64,000 nucleotides of DNA from DAISJM01 sp036821485 (GTDB taxonomy: Bacteria > Verrucomicrobiota > Kiritimatiellia > CAIQIC01 > JAGNIJ01). Shown piece after piece: positions 42,978 through 51,257 of this stretch (position 1 is the first letter of the stretch; the number at the start of each line of letters is the position of its first letter). Under the pieces are notes generated by a model. It searched no databases and had not been told where the DNA came from. It was given only the letters and a program-made list of their open reading frames with translations. The stretch spans positions 5,334 to 69,333 of the forward strand of contig DAISJM010000014.1 in NCBI GenBank assembly GCA_036821485.1, written 5' to 3'. Both the position numbers and the translations under genes were made by a program.

Positions 42978-45900
42978 TCACGGGGCCGCCGCAGGGACCG
43001 GCTCCGCTGCGGGCGCTGCGACAGGTGCCACAGCGGGTTCCGCCACGGGCTCCGGCGCAGGCGTGAAAAGGCGGATCGTGGCCGGCAACGTGCCGAAGGT
43101 CACCTTGCCATCGCGAATTTCCGCCGGCTGGCCGTTCACTTCAACGGACAGACCCAGCAGCGATTCCGGCAGCGGAAGCGCAAAGCCCGAAGGAGGCTTC
43201 ACGGCGCCGTCCGCCGCAAATCGAATCTCGTTCCCCTCGCGTTTGAAGGTGTAGTTGATGGCGCCGAATTGCGTGGCCAGATTCTTGACCGAGACGCCCT
43301 CGTTCAGCCACGCCGGATCGACGCCCGCCGCCAGCACAAGCTGGTCGCCCAGTTCATAGGCGAAGATCGTACGCGTGGCGTTGATGAGATCCGAACCGCA
43401 CCATGTGTGCGGCATGTCGCCGATGTACGACGGGGCACGCTCCTTCGCGTGTACCACTTCCGCGAGGTGGTTCCAGTTGTGCGGCCGCGTGGACTCGTTG
43501 ACAAAGTATCGCAGCAGTTGGAGCCCGCGGTCACGCTGGCCGAGGCGGATGAAGACATCCACGTTGCGCGCCTCGTACGGCGTGAACGTGTCCCGCTCGC
43601 CGCGGAACCGCTTCGAGATATGGTTGAAGTAGTTGTCGAACGTGTTCTTCAGTTCCGGCTGCGGCATGAAGTCCGTCTCGTCGCAGGCCATGATGCCGAC
43701 GGACGTCGAGGTCGCGTCCAAGTCGCCAAGTTCCACGCAGCCCGGGAGTTGGTTGATGCCCGCGCGCTTGGCCACGCTGAGCATGGATGCATACGTGCAC
43801 TTGCGGAGGTCCTCCGCCTCGGCCTTCATCCACGCCGCATCGTTGGTCTTGCCCAGCACGCCCGCCAGGTAAGCGCCGTCCCTGAATCCCTTGATGACCC
43901 AGAGGTCATCCCAGTAACTGTGCTTCGCCGGATAGTAGCCTTCATGACTGTTGGACGCCGGCAGCACGCCGTAGTAATCCTTCTTCGCCGGATCGTTCTT
44001 GTACTCATCCGTCATGCGCAACCGACGCAGGCCGCGGGCGAATTCCAACGCCTTCTCCACCTTCGGATAGACCTTCGCCAACAGCGCCCGGTCGCCCGTG
44101 AAGTCGTAGTATTGCCGCACGATGAACGGAAACTCACCCTGGCTGTCGTACTCGTGCCCCTCGCCGCCTTCCAGATTCGCGTTGAAGGTATTCGGCCCGC
44201 CTTCCTCCAGGATGATGAACGGCACCCACCCGTTCTCGCCCACGAAACCGGTGAACGATTCGATGAACCGCTTCACAAGTTCCGGCCGACCCATGCGCAG
44301 CATCGCCACCCCGGTCAACGCGCCGTCGCGCATCCACGAGTGGTTGTAGTTGCGCGAACCCGGCTTGAACCACGGATCGTCGCGATTGATCAGCACGTAT
44401 CCCGCGTTGCTCTTCATCACGTCGATCAGCCGCTTCTCCGGGATATTGATCTCCGGCTGCTGCAGCAGCTTGCCCCACATCGCCACCTGCTCCGTACGGA
44501 TGCGCTCGAACTCACCCGCCGGGTCCGCCACGAATTCGGGCGAGATCTTCGCGGCATCGTGCAACGGGTAGACAACGATGACGTCCTTCGTGCCGCCCGC
44601 ATCCACATTCAGATCGTAGAGCAACGCGGCGCCCACCTTGCCTTCGGGCTCTGTCGCCTTCTTCGCCTTCGGCGCGACGCCGTCCGCGATGTAGTCCACC
44701 ACTTCGCCGGCATCCAGCGGCGCCACACCGGCCGCCGACGGCTTGGTCAGCGAGAAGATGCGCGGCTTGCCGTTCAAGTTGAGGAAGGCCGGCGATGCGT
44801 CGACGACCGCCTCGGCTTCGCCGATCGCGCTGAAGCCGCCATGCTGCCACACCGGGTTCAGCGACACCGGCCGCACGGCCAGCGCGAACTGTCCCGCCAG
44901 CGGCGTCGAACCGGTGTTGGTGAAACGATAACGTATCGCCGTGCAAACCTGCCCTGTCGGGCCGTAGGCCACGGGCGAAATATCCAGCGTCCAGCCGCGC
45001 GCCTTCCAACGCACGCTCGGAACCGGCAACCGATTCTGCACCAGCGACTGCTCCAACTCGACGTCGGCATACGTCACCAGTTGATCGCCCAGGCGCACAA
45101 ACGGCTGCACGGAGAAATCGCCCTTGTGCGGCTCGATGACGCCGGTCTCACCGATCAGCGTTTCCTGGTTGTCATCCGGCGTGCCAACGACCGTCCAGAA
45201 TTCCTGCTGCCGTGTCAGCCACATCAGGTAACGGCCGGTCTTCGCACCCAACGCCAGCGCCTGGTAGGCGCGAAGCGGGGTTGTCTGCTCTTCACCGCCC
45301 TTGAACTCCATCTCCGCCAGCGCGTAACCCTGACCCGTAGCGCTCTTGAGACAGGTCACCCGCAGAAACTTCGCATCGGTCGCGCCGAAAAAGACGTAAT
45401 CCTTGCCGCCATTCCCCTTCTCCTCCTTGAATGCCGGCTTCCACTCGCTGCCGTCCGCGGAGGTCTCGACCGTGTAGGCCATCGCATAGTCTTTGCCCCA
45501 GACCAGCGTCACGCCGCCGATGTTCATCACCTCGGGCAGCGACACCATCAGTTCCTGCTTGCCGTCGCCGTTGGAATGCCACGCCGTCGCCGGATCGCCA
45601 TCCATGGCCTGCCACGCGTACGAATCCGCGGCGTCGGAGGATGACGTCAGTTGCGGCTGCGCAAGATCATCGAAGAACCTCACTTCCCAGATCGAGTTGC
45701 CCCAGCCCGTGCCGCGCTGACTGCACTGGATGCGGACATAACGCGTTTCGACAGGCTTGAAGAAGAGGAGGTCCGTCCGCCCGTCACCCTCGGTAACGTC
45801 ATAGACCTTCTTCCACTCGTTGCCATCCATCGACACATCGATTTCATACTTCTCGGAAAAGGCCGTCTCCCAGTTGATCTTCAACCCGGCGATGATCCTC

Positions 45901-46574
45901 GGCTCCTCGAACCGGACCTGCCACCATTCCGTGTCGCCAAAATTGCTGCTCCAGCGCGTGTTCATCTTCCCGTCGACCGCGAACTTGGCATCGTAGTCGC
46001 CGCTGCCGGAAGAGGCCGTCGCCTCCGTCTTCGCCGGCTCGCGCGGGTTGAACTCCACGTCGATGATCGAGAAACCCCACTGTGTCGCGCGCAACTCGCA
46101 CTCGATGCGCAGGCCCCACGCCTGGCACCGCGGGAAGGAAATCTCTTCGCTTCCGCCCTGACCGTTGGACTTCGAGGCGACCTCGACCCACTCGTTCGAG
46201 CGGTTCAGAATGAGGACGCGATACTTCTTCGCATACGCCGCTTCCCAACTGATGATCACTTTGCCGAGCACATGCTCTTCGCCAAACTGGACTTCCCACC
46301 ACTGGGCGTCCGCAAAGCTGCTGCTCCAACGCGTATTGGCCAGTCCGTCGACCGCCAGATTGGGGGCAAACCCCTCCTCCGTCGACGAAGCGGTCGCCAA
46401 CCAAGTACCCGGGTTGCGGAAGAACACAGCCTGCTCCGCTCCGATCGTCTCAACTTTGGCCGGAACCGCCGCGACCTCAGGCTTAACCTCGGGGGCAGCA
46501 ACAGGTTTCTGCTTCTGCTTGCAACCGCTCTCAAATATCAGAGCAATCAAAAAAACAGCTATGATACGTCTCAT
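42978..46574 (-). CDS. Lipoprotein with discoidin repeats and six-hairpin glycosidase-like region (paralogue 2)
   Basis: 1198 residues. Lipobox in IALIFESGC. Three F5/8-type-C modules in a row (about 50-165, 170-290, 295-430), two of them with the block TRWSS(S/N)F.D..WW.V.F.E. From about 440 on it matches the lipoprotein at 27.5 kb: RPVSLNPVWQHGGFSAIG, SWMRDGALTGVAMLRMG, HEYDSQGEFPF, SHEGYYPAKHSYWDDLW, GCVELGDLDATSTS, GDMPHTWCGSD. The helix-rich part looks like an (alpha/alpha)6 glycosidase. The last 30 residues are Pro/Ala/Val-rich. GGAG lies 9 bp before the ATG. Family number unknown; glycan hydrolysis is inferred from fold and modules. Confidence 0.72.
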   Translation of the reverse strand: MRRIIAVFLIALIFESGCKQKQKPVAAPEVKPEVAAVPAKVETIGAEQAVFFRNPGTWLATASSTEEGFAPNLAVDGLANTRWSSSFADAQWWEVQFGEEHVLGKVIISWEAAYAKKYRVLILNRSNEWVEVASKSNGQGGSEEISFPRCQAWGLRIECELRATQWGFSIIDVEFNPREPAKTEATASSGSGDYDAKFAVDGKMNTRWSSNFGDTEWWQVRFEEPRIIAGLKINWETAFSEKYEIDVSMDGNEWKKVYDVTEGDGRTDLLFFKPVETRYVRIQCSQRGTGWGNSIWEVRFFDDLAQPQLTSSSDAADSYAWQAMDGDPATAWHSNGDGKQELMVSLPEVMNIGGVTLVWGKDYAMAYTVETSADGSEWKPAFKEEKGNGGKDYVFFGATDAKFLRVTCLKSATGQGYALAEMEFKGGEEQTTPLRAYQALALGAKTGRYLMWLTRQQEFWTVVGTPDDNQETLIGETGVIEPHKGDFSVQPFVRLGDQLVTYADVELEQSLVQNRLPVPSVRWKARGWTLDISPVAYGPTGQVCTAIRYRFTNTGSTPLAGQFALAVRPVSLNPVWQHGGFSAIGEAEAVVDASPAFLNLNGKPRIFSLTKPSAAGVAPLDAGEVVDYIADGVAPKAKKATEPEGKVGAALLYDLNVDAGGTKDVIVVYPLHDAAKISPEFVADPAGEFERIRTEQVAMWGKLLQQPEINIPEKRLIDVMKSNAGYVLINRDDPWFKPGSRNYNHSWMRDGALTGVAMLRMGRPELVKRFIESFTGFVGENGWVPFIILEEGGPNTFNANLEGGEGHEYDSQGEFPFIVRQYYDFTGDRALLAKVYPKVEKALEFARGLRRLRMTDEYKNDPAKKDYYGVLPASNSHEGYYPAKHSYWDDLWVIKGFRDGAYLAGVLGKTNDAAWMKAEAEDLRKCTYASMLSVAKRAGINQLPGCVELGDLDATSTSVGIMACDETDFMPQPELKNTFDNYFNHISKRFRGERDTFTPYEARNVDVFIRLGQRDRGLQLLRYFVNESTRPHNWNHLAEVVHAKERAPSYIGDMPHTWCGSDLINATRTIFAYELGDQLVLAAGVDPAWLNEGVSVKNLATQFGAINYTFKREGNEIRFAADGAVKPPSGFALPLPESLLGLSVEVNGQPAEIRDGKVTFGTLPATIRLFTPAPEPVAEPAVAPVAAPAAEPVPAAAP

Positions 46575-46670
46575 GGGTACAATCTCCAGGTTATTGGACT
46601 TTGACAGCGGTATGCTTATCAGAGTTCAGAGCCGGTGGCAAGGCCCATCAGCAGCCCTGTCCGCCTGTTG

Positions 46671-46695
46671 GTAGGGCGAACCCTCCGGGTGAGCC
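46671..46695. repeat. Single GTAG-footed hairpin
   Basis: GTAG followed by GGCGAACCC-TCC-GGGTGAGCC, a stem with small internal mismatches. It lies in the gap between the AbiEi-like gene and the lipoprotein gene, just past the antitoxin stop. Confidence 0.55.
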
Positions 46696-46733
46696 GCGAC
46701 TGTCGAGACGCTTCGCACACCCCAACAAGTCGC

Positions 46734-47375
46734 CTAGTCCTCGCCGGCGTTGATGGCGTCGTCATACGACCGCCAGCCGGAGTCCTCTTGCGGTTTGTAG
46801 TCGCCCATCCAGGCATCTTCCCAGCGATCAGCCCCTGAAACAGTCGCAACCGCCGGCACAGGAGCAGCCATTTCCTTAATGATATCCAATATCTTAGGAT
46901 TTGTGCATGTCTCCACAACGTCCTTCACCGTCCTGGCAACGTTTGTGACCAAAAGGCACCCCATTTGTTGCACCGCATTCATGGGCAAATCCTCCTTATG
47001 AAGCACTATTTTTGCAGGAATATCCGAGTTTCTTCTGAAGCTGCGCGGAACCGTCATGTGGATCACTTCCGGGTCTCTCGGAATAGCACCGTGCAGCGCG
47101 AGAGCCGTTTCGTGACTGAATACAGCGTCCGGCCTGTCATCCCGCCCCCGCGACCACAGCGACCAGGCAATCAACTCCCCTTCCACCGGTTCCGGAATTG
47201 AGGCAAGCCTGTAGATACCCCTTTGAACCTTCACCCAATGCCCGTTCTTCACGTGATACCCATGGACGCTGTCCGCGTAGCCAATGTCCATGGCCTGACC
47301 AGCCGTGAAGTATCCCCCCTGCCCCCTTGCCAGCTCCTCCAACCTCTTGCCAAGCTCAATGGTAGATGTTCCCAT
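46734..47375 (-). CDS. AbiEi-type (type IV) antitoxin / winged-helix transcriptional regulator, orphan
   Basis: 213 residues. The N-terminal winged helix has GQGGYFTAGQAMDIG...HVKNGHWVKVQRGIYRLASIP, and the second part FSHETALALHGAIPRDPEVIHMTVPRSFRR fits AbiEi proteins, which bind DNA upstream of their own operon and counter the AbiEii nucleotidyltransferase toxin. No AbiEii-like gene is adjacent: downstream is a GTAG hairpin and then a glycan lipoprotein. AGGAAAT serves as ribosome site. The promoter area is AT-rich, unlike the neighbours, which hints at acquisition. Confidence 0.75.
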   Translation of the reverse strand: MGTSTIELGKRLEELARGQGGYFTAGQAMDIGYADSVHGYHVKNGHWVKVQRGIYRLASIPEPVEGELIAWSLWSRGRDDRPDAVFSHETALALHGAIPRDPEVIHMTVPRSFRRNSDIPAKIVLHKEDLPMNAVQQMGCLLVTNVARTVKDVVETCTNPKILDIIKEMAAPVPAVATVSGADRWEDAWMGDYKPQEDSGWRSYDDAINAGED

Positions 47376-47684
47376 GCATATTTCCTAAGATTTATGCCCC
47401 TATATTACACAAACCCTAACATATGTCAATAGGCCTGCAAATGCTGCCTCCTGCCGCTATTCCATCCTTTCTTCCTCCCTCCCTCCACATTCCCCCTTCC
47501 TCTTCCGTTTTCCCTCATCCGTCTTCCGCACTCCCGTCCCTGCTTCACTGCATTCTGAGTTCTGCGTTCTGACCTCTCGGTTCTGCATTCTGCATTCTGC
47601 GTCCTACATTCTGCATGCCGTATTCCTCATTCCGGCCGATACTTTTGGACATGCCCGGAGTAAAGTTGTAACAGTCTTCAGCAC
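47376..47684. other. Gene-free gap with simple-sequence repeats
   Basis: Apart from the promoter of the AbiEi-like gene (47402-47429), the gap is pyrimidine-rich on the plus strand. About 47450-47530 is CTTCC/CCTCC-rich; about 47550-47630 repeats variants of TTCTGCATTCTGCATTC. No believable gene or structured RNA is seen. Confidence 0.6.
47402..47429 (-). promoter_or_regulatory. Strong sigma-70-type promoter of the AbiEi-like gene
   Basis: Minus strand: TTGACA (47424-47429, perfect), 16-bp spacer, TAATAT (47402-47407). The expected transcript start lies about 20 bp before the ATG. Autoregulation by the encoded antitoxin is likely from family knowledge, though no clear inverted repeat is evident. 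Confidence 0.65.
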
Positions 47685-48173
47685 ATGACACCTCAATTCT
47701 TCATAGAGATCGGACACAACGAGACTTTCTGGGCCGGCGTAGCGGGATGGATGGTGGCGCAAATGGCCAAGGGCCTCGGCTCCCTCGTCGAGAAACGGCG
47801 CATTGATGCCAGCCTTCTTCTTCAGCTCGGCGGCATGCCCAGCTCGCATTCCGCCTCCGTATCCGCCGTAGCCATTTCAATCGGGCTCCGCTGCGGGTTC
47901 GATAGCGCGGTGGCGGCGATCGCCATCGCCTTCGCCGCGATCGTGATGATCGATGCCCAAAGCGTACGCCGCGCCGCCGGCGAGCAGGCGCGCCTGCTGA
48001 ACCAGATCATCGACGAACTTTTCAAGGAGCACCGGCTCTCGCAGGAGAAGCTGGCCGAACTGTTGGGCCACACGCGGCTTGAGGTCGCGCTCGGCATGAT
48101 CATGGGTATCCTGATCGCGCTGTGGATTCACTCGTTCGGCATCATGCCTGTTACGGCCTGCCCGCTCCAGTAA
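47685..48173 (+). CDS. Divergent PAP2-family membrane protein (DUF212/YuiD-like)
   Basis: 162 residues. LQLGGMPSSHSASVSAVAISIG holds the SxxHS phosphatase-like motif, and VMIDAQSVRRAAGEQARLLNQI is the second family block. Three to four membrane segments. The family is thought to be a lipid-phosphate phosphatase, but this is not established. The zur-like gene begins 3 bp after its stop, so the two are probably one transcript. Confidence 0.85.
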   Translation: MTPQFFIEIGHNETFWAGVAGWMVAQMAKGLGSLVEKRRIDASLLLQLGGMPSSHSASVSAVAISIGLRCGFDSAVAAIAIAFAAIVMIDAQSVRRAAGEQARLLNQIIDELFKEHRLSQEKLAELLGHTRLEVALGMIMGILIALWIHSFGIMPVTACPLQ

Positions 48174-48176
48174 CTC

Positions 48177-48569
48177 ATGGTGAAACGTCAGACCAGGCAA
48201 CGGACGGCTATTCGCGCCGTGTTCGACGGCGCGCGGCGGCCGCTGAGTCCACAGGAAGTACTGCGCCTCGCACGGCCCGCGGTGAAGGGGCTCGGCATCG
48301 CCACCGTCTACCGCACACTGAGCACGCTGGTGGATGAGGGCCTCCTCATCCCCATCGCCCTGCCCGGCCAGCCGCCCCGTTACGAGCCCGCAGGCAAGGG
48401 CCACCATCACCACTTCCACTGCCGCGGATGCGACCGGATCTACGAGGTGGATGAGTGCCCGGGAGATATCTCGCGCCTTGCACCGCGCGGCTTCAGCGTC
48501 GACGGTCACGATATCCTGCTCTATGGAACCTGCGCGGATTGTACGCGGAAGCAGAAGGTCAAATCCTGA
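48177..48569 (+). CDS. zur: Fur-family regulator, probably zinc-responsive Zur
   Basis: 130 residues. Winged helix (about 1-70: TRQRTAIRAVF, SPQEVLRLARPAVKGLGIATVYRTLSTLVDEGLL) and dimer domain with the HHHHFHCRGC metal site (C82, C85) and a second CADC pair (C119, C122), forming the structural zinc site. Its place tail-to-tail with znuB, overlapping 11 bp, supports Zur rather than Fur or PerR. With zinc bound it would repress the importer. Confidence 0.85.
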   Translation: MVKRQTRQRTAIRAVFDGARRPLSPQEVLRLARPAVKGLGIATVYRTLSTLVDEGLLIPIALPGQPPRYEPAGKGHHHHFHCRGCDRIYEVDECPGDISRLAPRGFSVDGHDILLYGTCADCTRKQKVKS

Positions 48570-49404
48570 AGCCCGCAAGACGAACCGGCAGTGACGCCAC
48601 GAAGCACGCCATGGCCACCAGCACCATCGTCGCGCCCGTGGCCGTGCCCGCGTAGAACGACACCACCAGCCCCACGACCCCGGAGAACAAGCTGAGCGCC
48701 ACCGCCATACCCACGTAGCGCGGCACATCGCGCGCAAGATTGCGCGCCGTCGCCGCCGGCAGAATCAGCAGCGAGTTGATCACCAGTAACCCCACCCACT
48801 GGATGCTGACCGTGACCGCCAGCGCCACGATAACGGCGAACCCCGTCTCGACCATCCACACCGGCATCCCGCGGCTCCGCGCCAACGACCGGTTCAGGCT
48901 CACGAAAAACAGCCTGTTGAATCCGAAGATCCAAACCGCCAGCACCACGCCCAACGCCACCACCAGCCGCACGATCTCGTGCGGCGTAATCGTCAGCACG
49001 TCGCCCACGAGAAATCGCGAGTACTTCGCAAAGCCACCGCCGCGCGAGAGCAACGCCACACCCAGCGCCACGGTGAACGCCATCGTCAATCCGATCACCG
49101 TATCCGTCGATGCCGCGCTCCAACGCCGCATCGCCGATACGCCCAGCGCGAGCAGGATCGCCACCGCCAGCATCGACCACAGCGGATCGCCCAGCCCCAC
49201 CAGCACGCCCACCGCGATACCCGTCAGCGCGGCGTGGCCCACGGCCTCGGAGAAGAAGGACATCTGGTTCTGCACGACCATGCAGCCGAGCAGGGCGAAG
49301 AGCGGGCTGATCAACAACACCGCCAGCAGCGCATTCTGCATGAACACGTAGCGCGCCCACTCAAAGGGCAGCGCGCCGGCCACGCTGTGCCAGAGCTCCA
49401 TCAT
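48559..49404 (-). CDS. znuB: Zinc/manganese ABC transporter permease ZnuB
   Basis: 281 residues, about eight to nine membrane helices, ABC-3 family. FFSEAVGHAALTGIAVG and the SIQWVGLLVINSLLILPAATAR stretch are family signatures. ATG overlaps the znuC stop. Last gene of znuACB. Confidence 0.93.
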   Translation of the reverse strand: MMELWHSVAGALPFEWARYVFMQNALLAVLLISPLFALLGCMVVQNQMSFFSEAVGHAALTGIAVGVLVGLGDPLWSMLAVAILLALGVSAMRRWSAASTDTVIGLTMAFTVALGVALLSRGGGFAKYSRFLVGDVLTITPHEIVRLVVALGVVLAVWIFGFNRLFFVSLNRSLARSRGMPVWMVETGFAVIVALAVTVSIQWVGLLVINSLLILPAATARNLARDVPRYVGMAVALSLFSGVVGLVVSFYAGTATGATMVLVAMACFVASLPVRLAGFRI

Positions 49405-50207
49405 GCGCCCCCCGGTCCCGCTTCGCCGTGCCACAAGCGGCTGTCATGTTGTTCCGGCAACTCGTGCTGCTGCACATCGAATCCGAAGGTTCGCTTCACC
49501 TCTTCGCGCGCCAGCACCTCCGCGGGCACACCGTCGCCCAGCACCGTTCGGTTGAGAAACACCATGCGATCCGCGTACCGCGGAATCACTTCGAGATCGT
49601 GCGATATGAGCAGAATGCCAAGATCGAATTCCTGGCGCAGCGCGGAGATGCGCTCGTAGAAAAGTCCGATGCCCGCCTGGTCGATACCCGACACCGGCTC
49701 GTCCAACAGCAGGATATCCGGCACCGGCGTCAGCGCCAATGCGAGCAACACCCGCTGGAGTTGGCCGCCCGACAATTCGCCCACGCGGCGGTCCACCAGG
49801 TTCTCGGCTTTCACCACGGCGAGCGCATCCATCACCTTCCGCCTCGGGTACCCGCGATGCCCCAGCCAGAGCGGCCAGCGACTCGTCGCCCCCGCGAAGA
49901 GATCATGAACGCTGATCGGCGAGAGGGTATCGAACTCGATATGCTGGGGCACGTAGCCGATACGCGGAGCCTGCCCGCCCGGCCGGCCGACCGGCATGAA
50001 CTGAAGCTCGCCCGTATACGGCAACTCGCCCAGCATCGCCCGCAACAGCGTCGTTTTGCCCGCGCCGTTGGGGCCGATCAACGCCACGAGTTCGCCGCAG
50101 TGCAGGTGCAAATTCACATGCTCCAGCACCGTCCGCCGGCCGAGGTTGACGCCGAAATCAATCAGCTTCGTGCAGCAGGCGCGGCATTTTGTTCCATCCG
50201 TTACCAC
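49401..50207 (-). CDS. znuC: Zinc/manganese ABC transporter ATP-binding protein ZnuC
   Basis: 268 residues. Walker A IGPNGAGKTTLL, Q-loop YVPQHIEFD, signature VGELSGGQLQRVLLALAL, Walker B ILLLDEPVSGID and H-loop LLISHDLEV. Starts with GTG, 12 bp after znuA. Order znuA-znuC-znuB, overlapping the permease by 4 bp. Confidence 0.93.
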   Translation of the reverse strand: MVTDGTKCRACCTKLIDFGVNLGRRTVLEHVNLHLHCGELVALIGPNGAGKTTLLRAMLGELPYTGELQFMPVGRPGGQAPRIGYVPQHIEFDTLSPISVHDLFAGATSRWPLWLGHRGYPRRKVMDALAVVKAENLVDRRVGELSGGQLQRVLLALALTPVPDILLLDEPVSGIDQAGIGLFYERISALRQEFDLGILLISHDLEVIPRYADRMVFLNRTVLGDGVPAEVLAREEVKRTFGFDVQQHELPEQHDSRLWHGEAGPGGA

Positions 50208-50219
50208 GCGTTCTACCCT

Positions 50220-51068
50220 CTATTTCAAAGCCTCTTCCAGCACGCGAAGATTCGCGTCCATTATATGGATATAGGCGTCCGCGTCCATCGGCCCCGTCAC
50301 CGCCGGGTCCAGCGTGTACACGCGCGCGCCGGTTTCGCGGGCTATGCTCTCGGCCGCGCGCGCCGGATACTGCGGCTCCGCAAACAGCGCCTTCACGCCG
50401 CTCGCACGTACCAGGTCGATCGTCTGCGCCAACTCCGCCGCGGCCGGTTCCGTTCCAGGTTCACGCTCGATCACCGCGGCAATCCGCAGATCGAACTCCT
50501 TCGCGAAATAGGGAAACGCTTCGTGGAACGTGACGATGTCGCGCTGCGGCAGATCACGCAACCCCTCGTGCATCCGGTCGCGCAACGCCTCGAGTTTGGC
50601 CGTGTACGCCGCCGCGTTCGCGCGATACACCGCGGCCCGCGCCGGATCCAACCGCTCCAGCCCCGCGGCAATGTTGTCCACCTGCCGAAGATGGAGCGAG
50701 ACGCTCAGCCACACGTGCGCGTTGTCATCCAACAGCTCGAGGCCATCGCTGGCATCGATCACCCGATCTCTCGCCACCACCTGCAACGCCTTGTCCATGA
50801 ACGATTCCATACCCGCGCCATTGATCACCAGCGCATTCGCCCCGCTCAAGGTCACCATCTCCGCCGGCGTCAACTGCACGTCGTGCAGGCATCCGGTGAA
50901 AGGCTTCGTCAGGTTGACAACCTCAACGCCCTCGGCGCCGGCAACGATGTTCAGCGTCGCGACGTACATGGGATAAAAGGAGGTGACGATGCGGAACGGC
51001 GCAGCCGACGCAACGGTCGCCGCAGCGATCAGTCCCACCGCCAGAGAAACACGTATCCACCTGCTCAT
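50220..51068 (-). CDS. znuA: Zinc-binding periplasmic protein ZnuA
   Basis: 282 residues, signal peptide (VSLAVGLIAAATVASA). Cluster A-I solute-binding protein with metal-ligand histidines H62 (CLHDVQLTP), H118 (DNAHVWLS) and H182 (FHEAFPYFA). The usual His-rich loop of many ZnuA is absent, so manganese cannot be excluded by sequence; the nearby Zur favours zinc. ATG 51068 is preferred since GGAG lies 6 bp upstream. Confidence 0.9.
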   Translation of the reverse strand: MSRWIRVSLAVGLIAAATVASAAPFRIVTSFYPMYVATLNIVAGAEGVEVVNLTKPFTGCLHDVQLTPAEMVTLSGANALVINGAGMESFMDKALQVVARDRVIDASDGLELLDDNAHVWLSVSLHLRQVDNIAAGLERLDPARAAVYRANAAAYTAKLEALRDRMHEGLRDLPQRDIVTFHEAFPYFAKEFDLRIAAVIEREPGTEPAAAELAQTIDLVRASGVKALFAEPQYPARAAESIARETGARVYTLDPAVTGPMDADAYIHIMDANLRVLEEALK

Positions 51069-51101
51069 CAGCATCTCCAAAGCCAGTCTAGGCCTGCTTA
51101 A

Positions 51102-51117
51102 TGATAAATCAATATCA
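51102..51117. promoter_or_regulatory. Palindrome upstream of znuA, candidate Zur operator
   Basis: TGATAAATCAATATCA has perfect TGATA/TATCA arms around six bases in an AT-rich tract 34 bp before znuA. Fur-family operators have comparable size and AT-rich arms. Assignment to Zur rests on position only. Confidence 0.5.
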
Positions 51118-51199
51118 ACAAGAGCGCCTCCTTTGGGCCCTAATCATGCCCGATTTGCGAAACAGCAGGATTGCCGCAGTTTTTTATATGGATATTTCT

Positions 51200-51227
51200 T
51201 GTGCATTTCTTCGTTTTTACTATATTG
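51200..51227 (+). promoter_or_regulatory. Candidate promoter of the secreted two-repeat protein
   Basis: TTGTGC (51200-51205), 16 bp, TATATT (51222-51227), about 30 bp before the ATG, in an AT-rich stretch. Confidence 0.5.
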
Positions 51228-51257
51228 AGAGCGGTTGCAATCGGGGGGGATTGCCAC

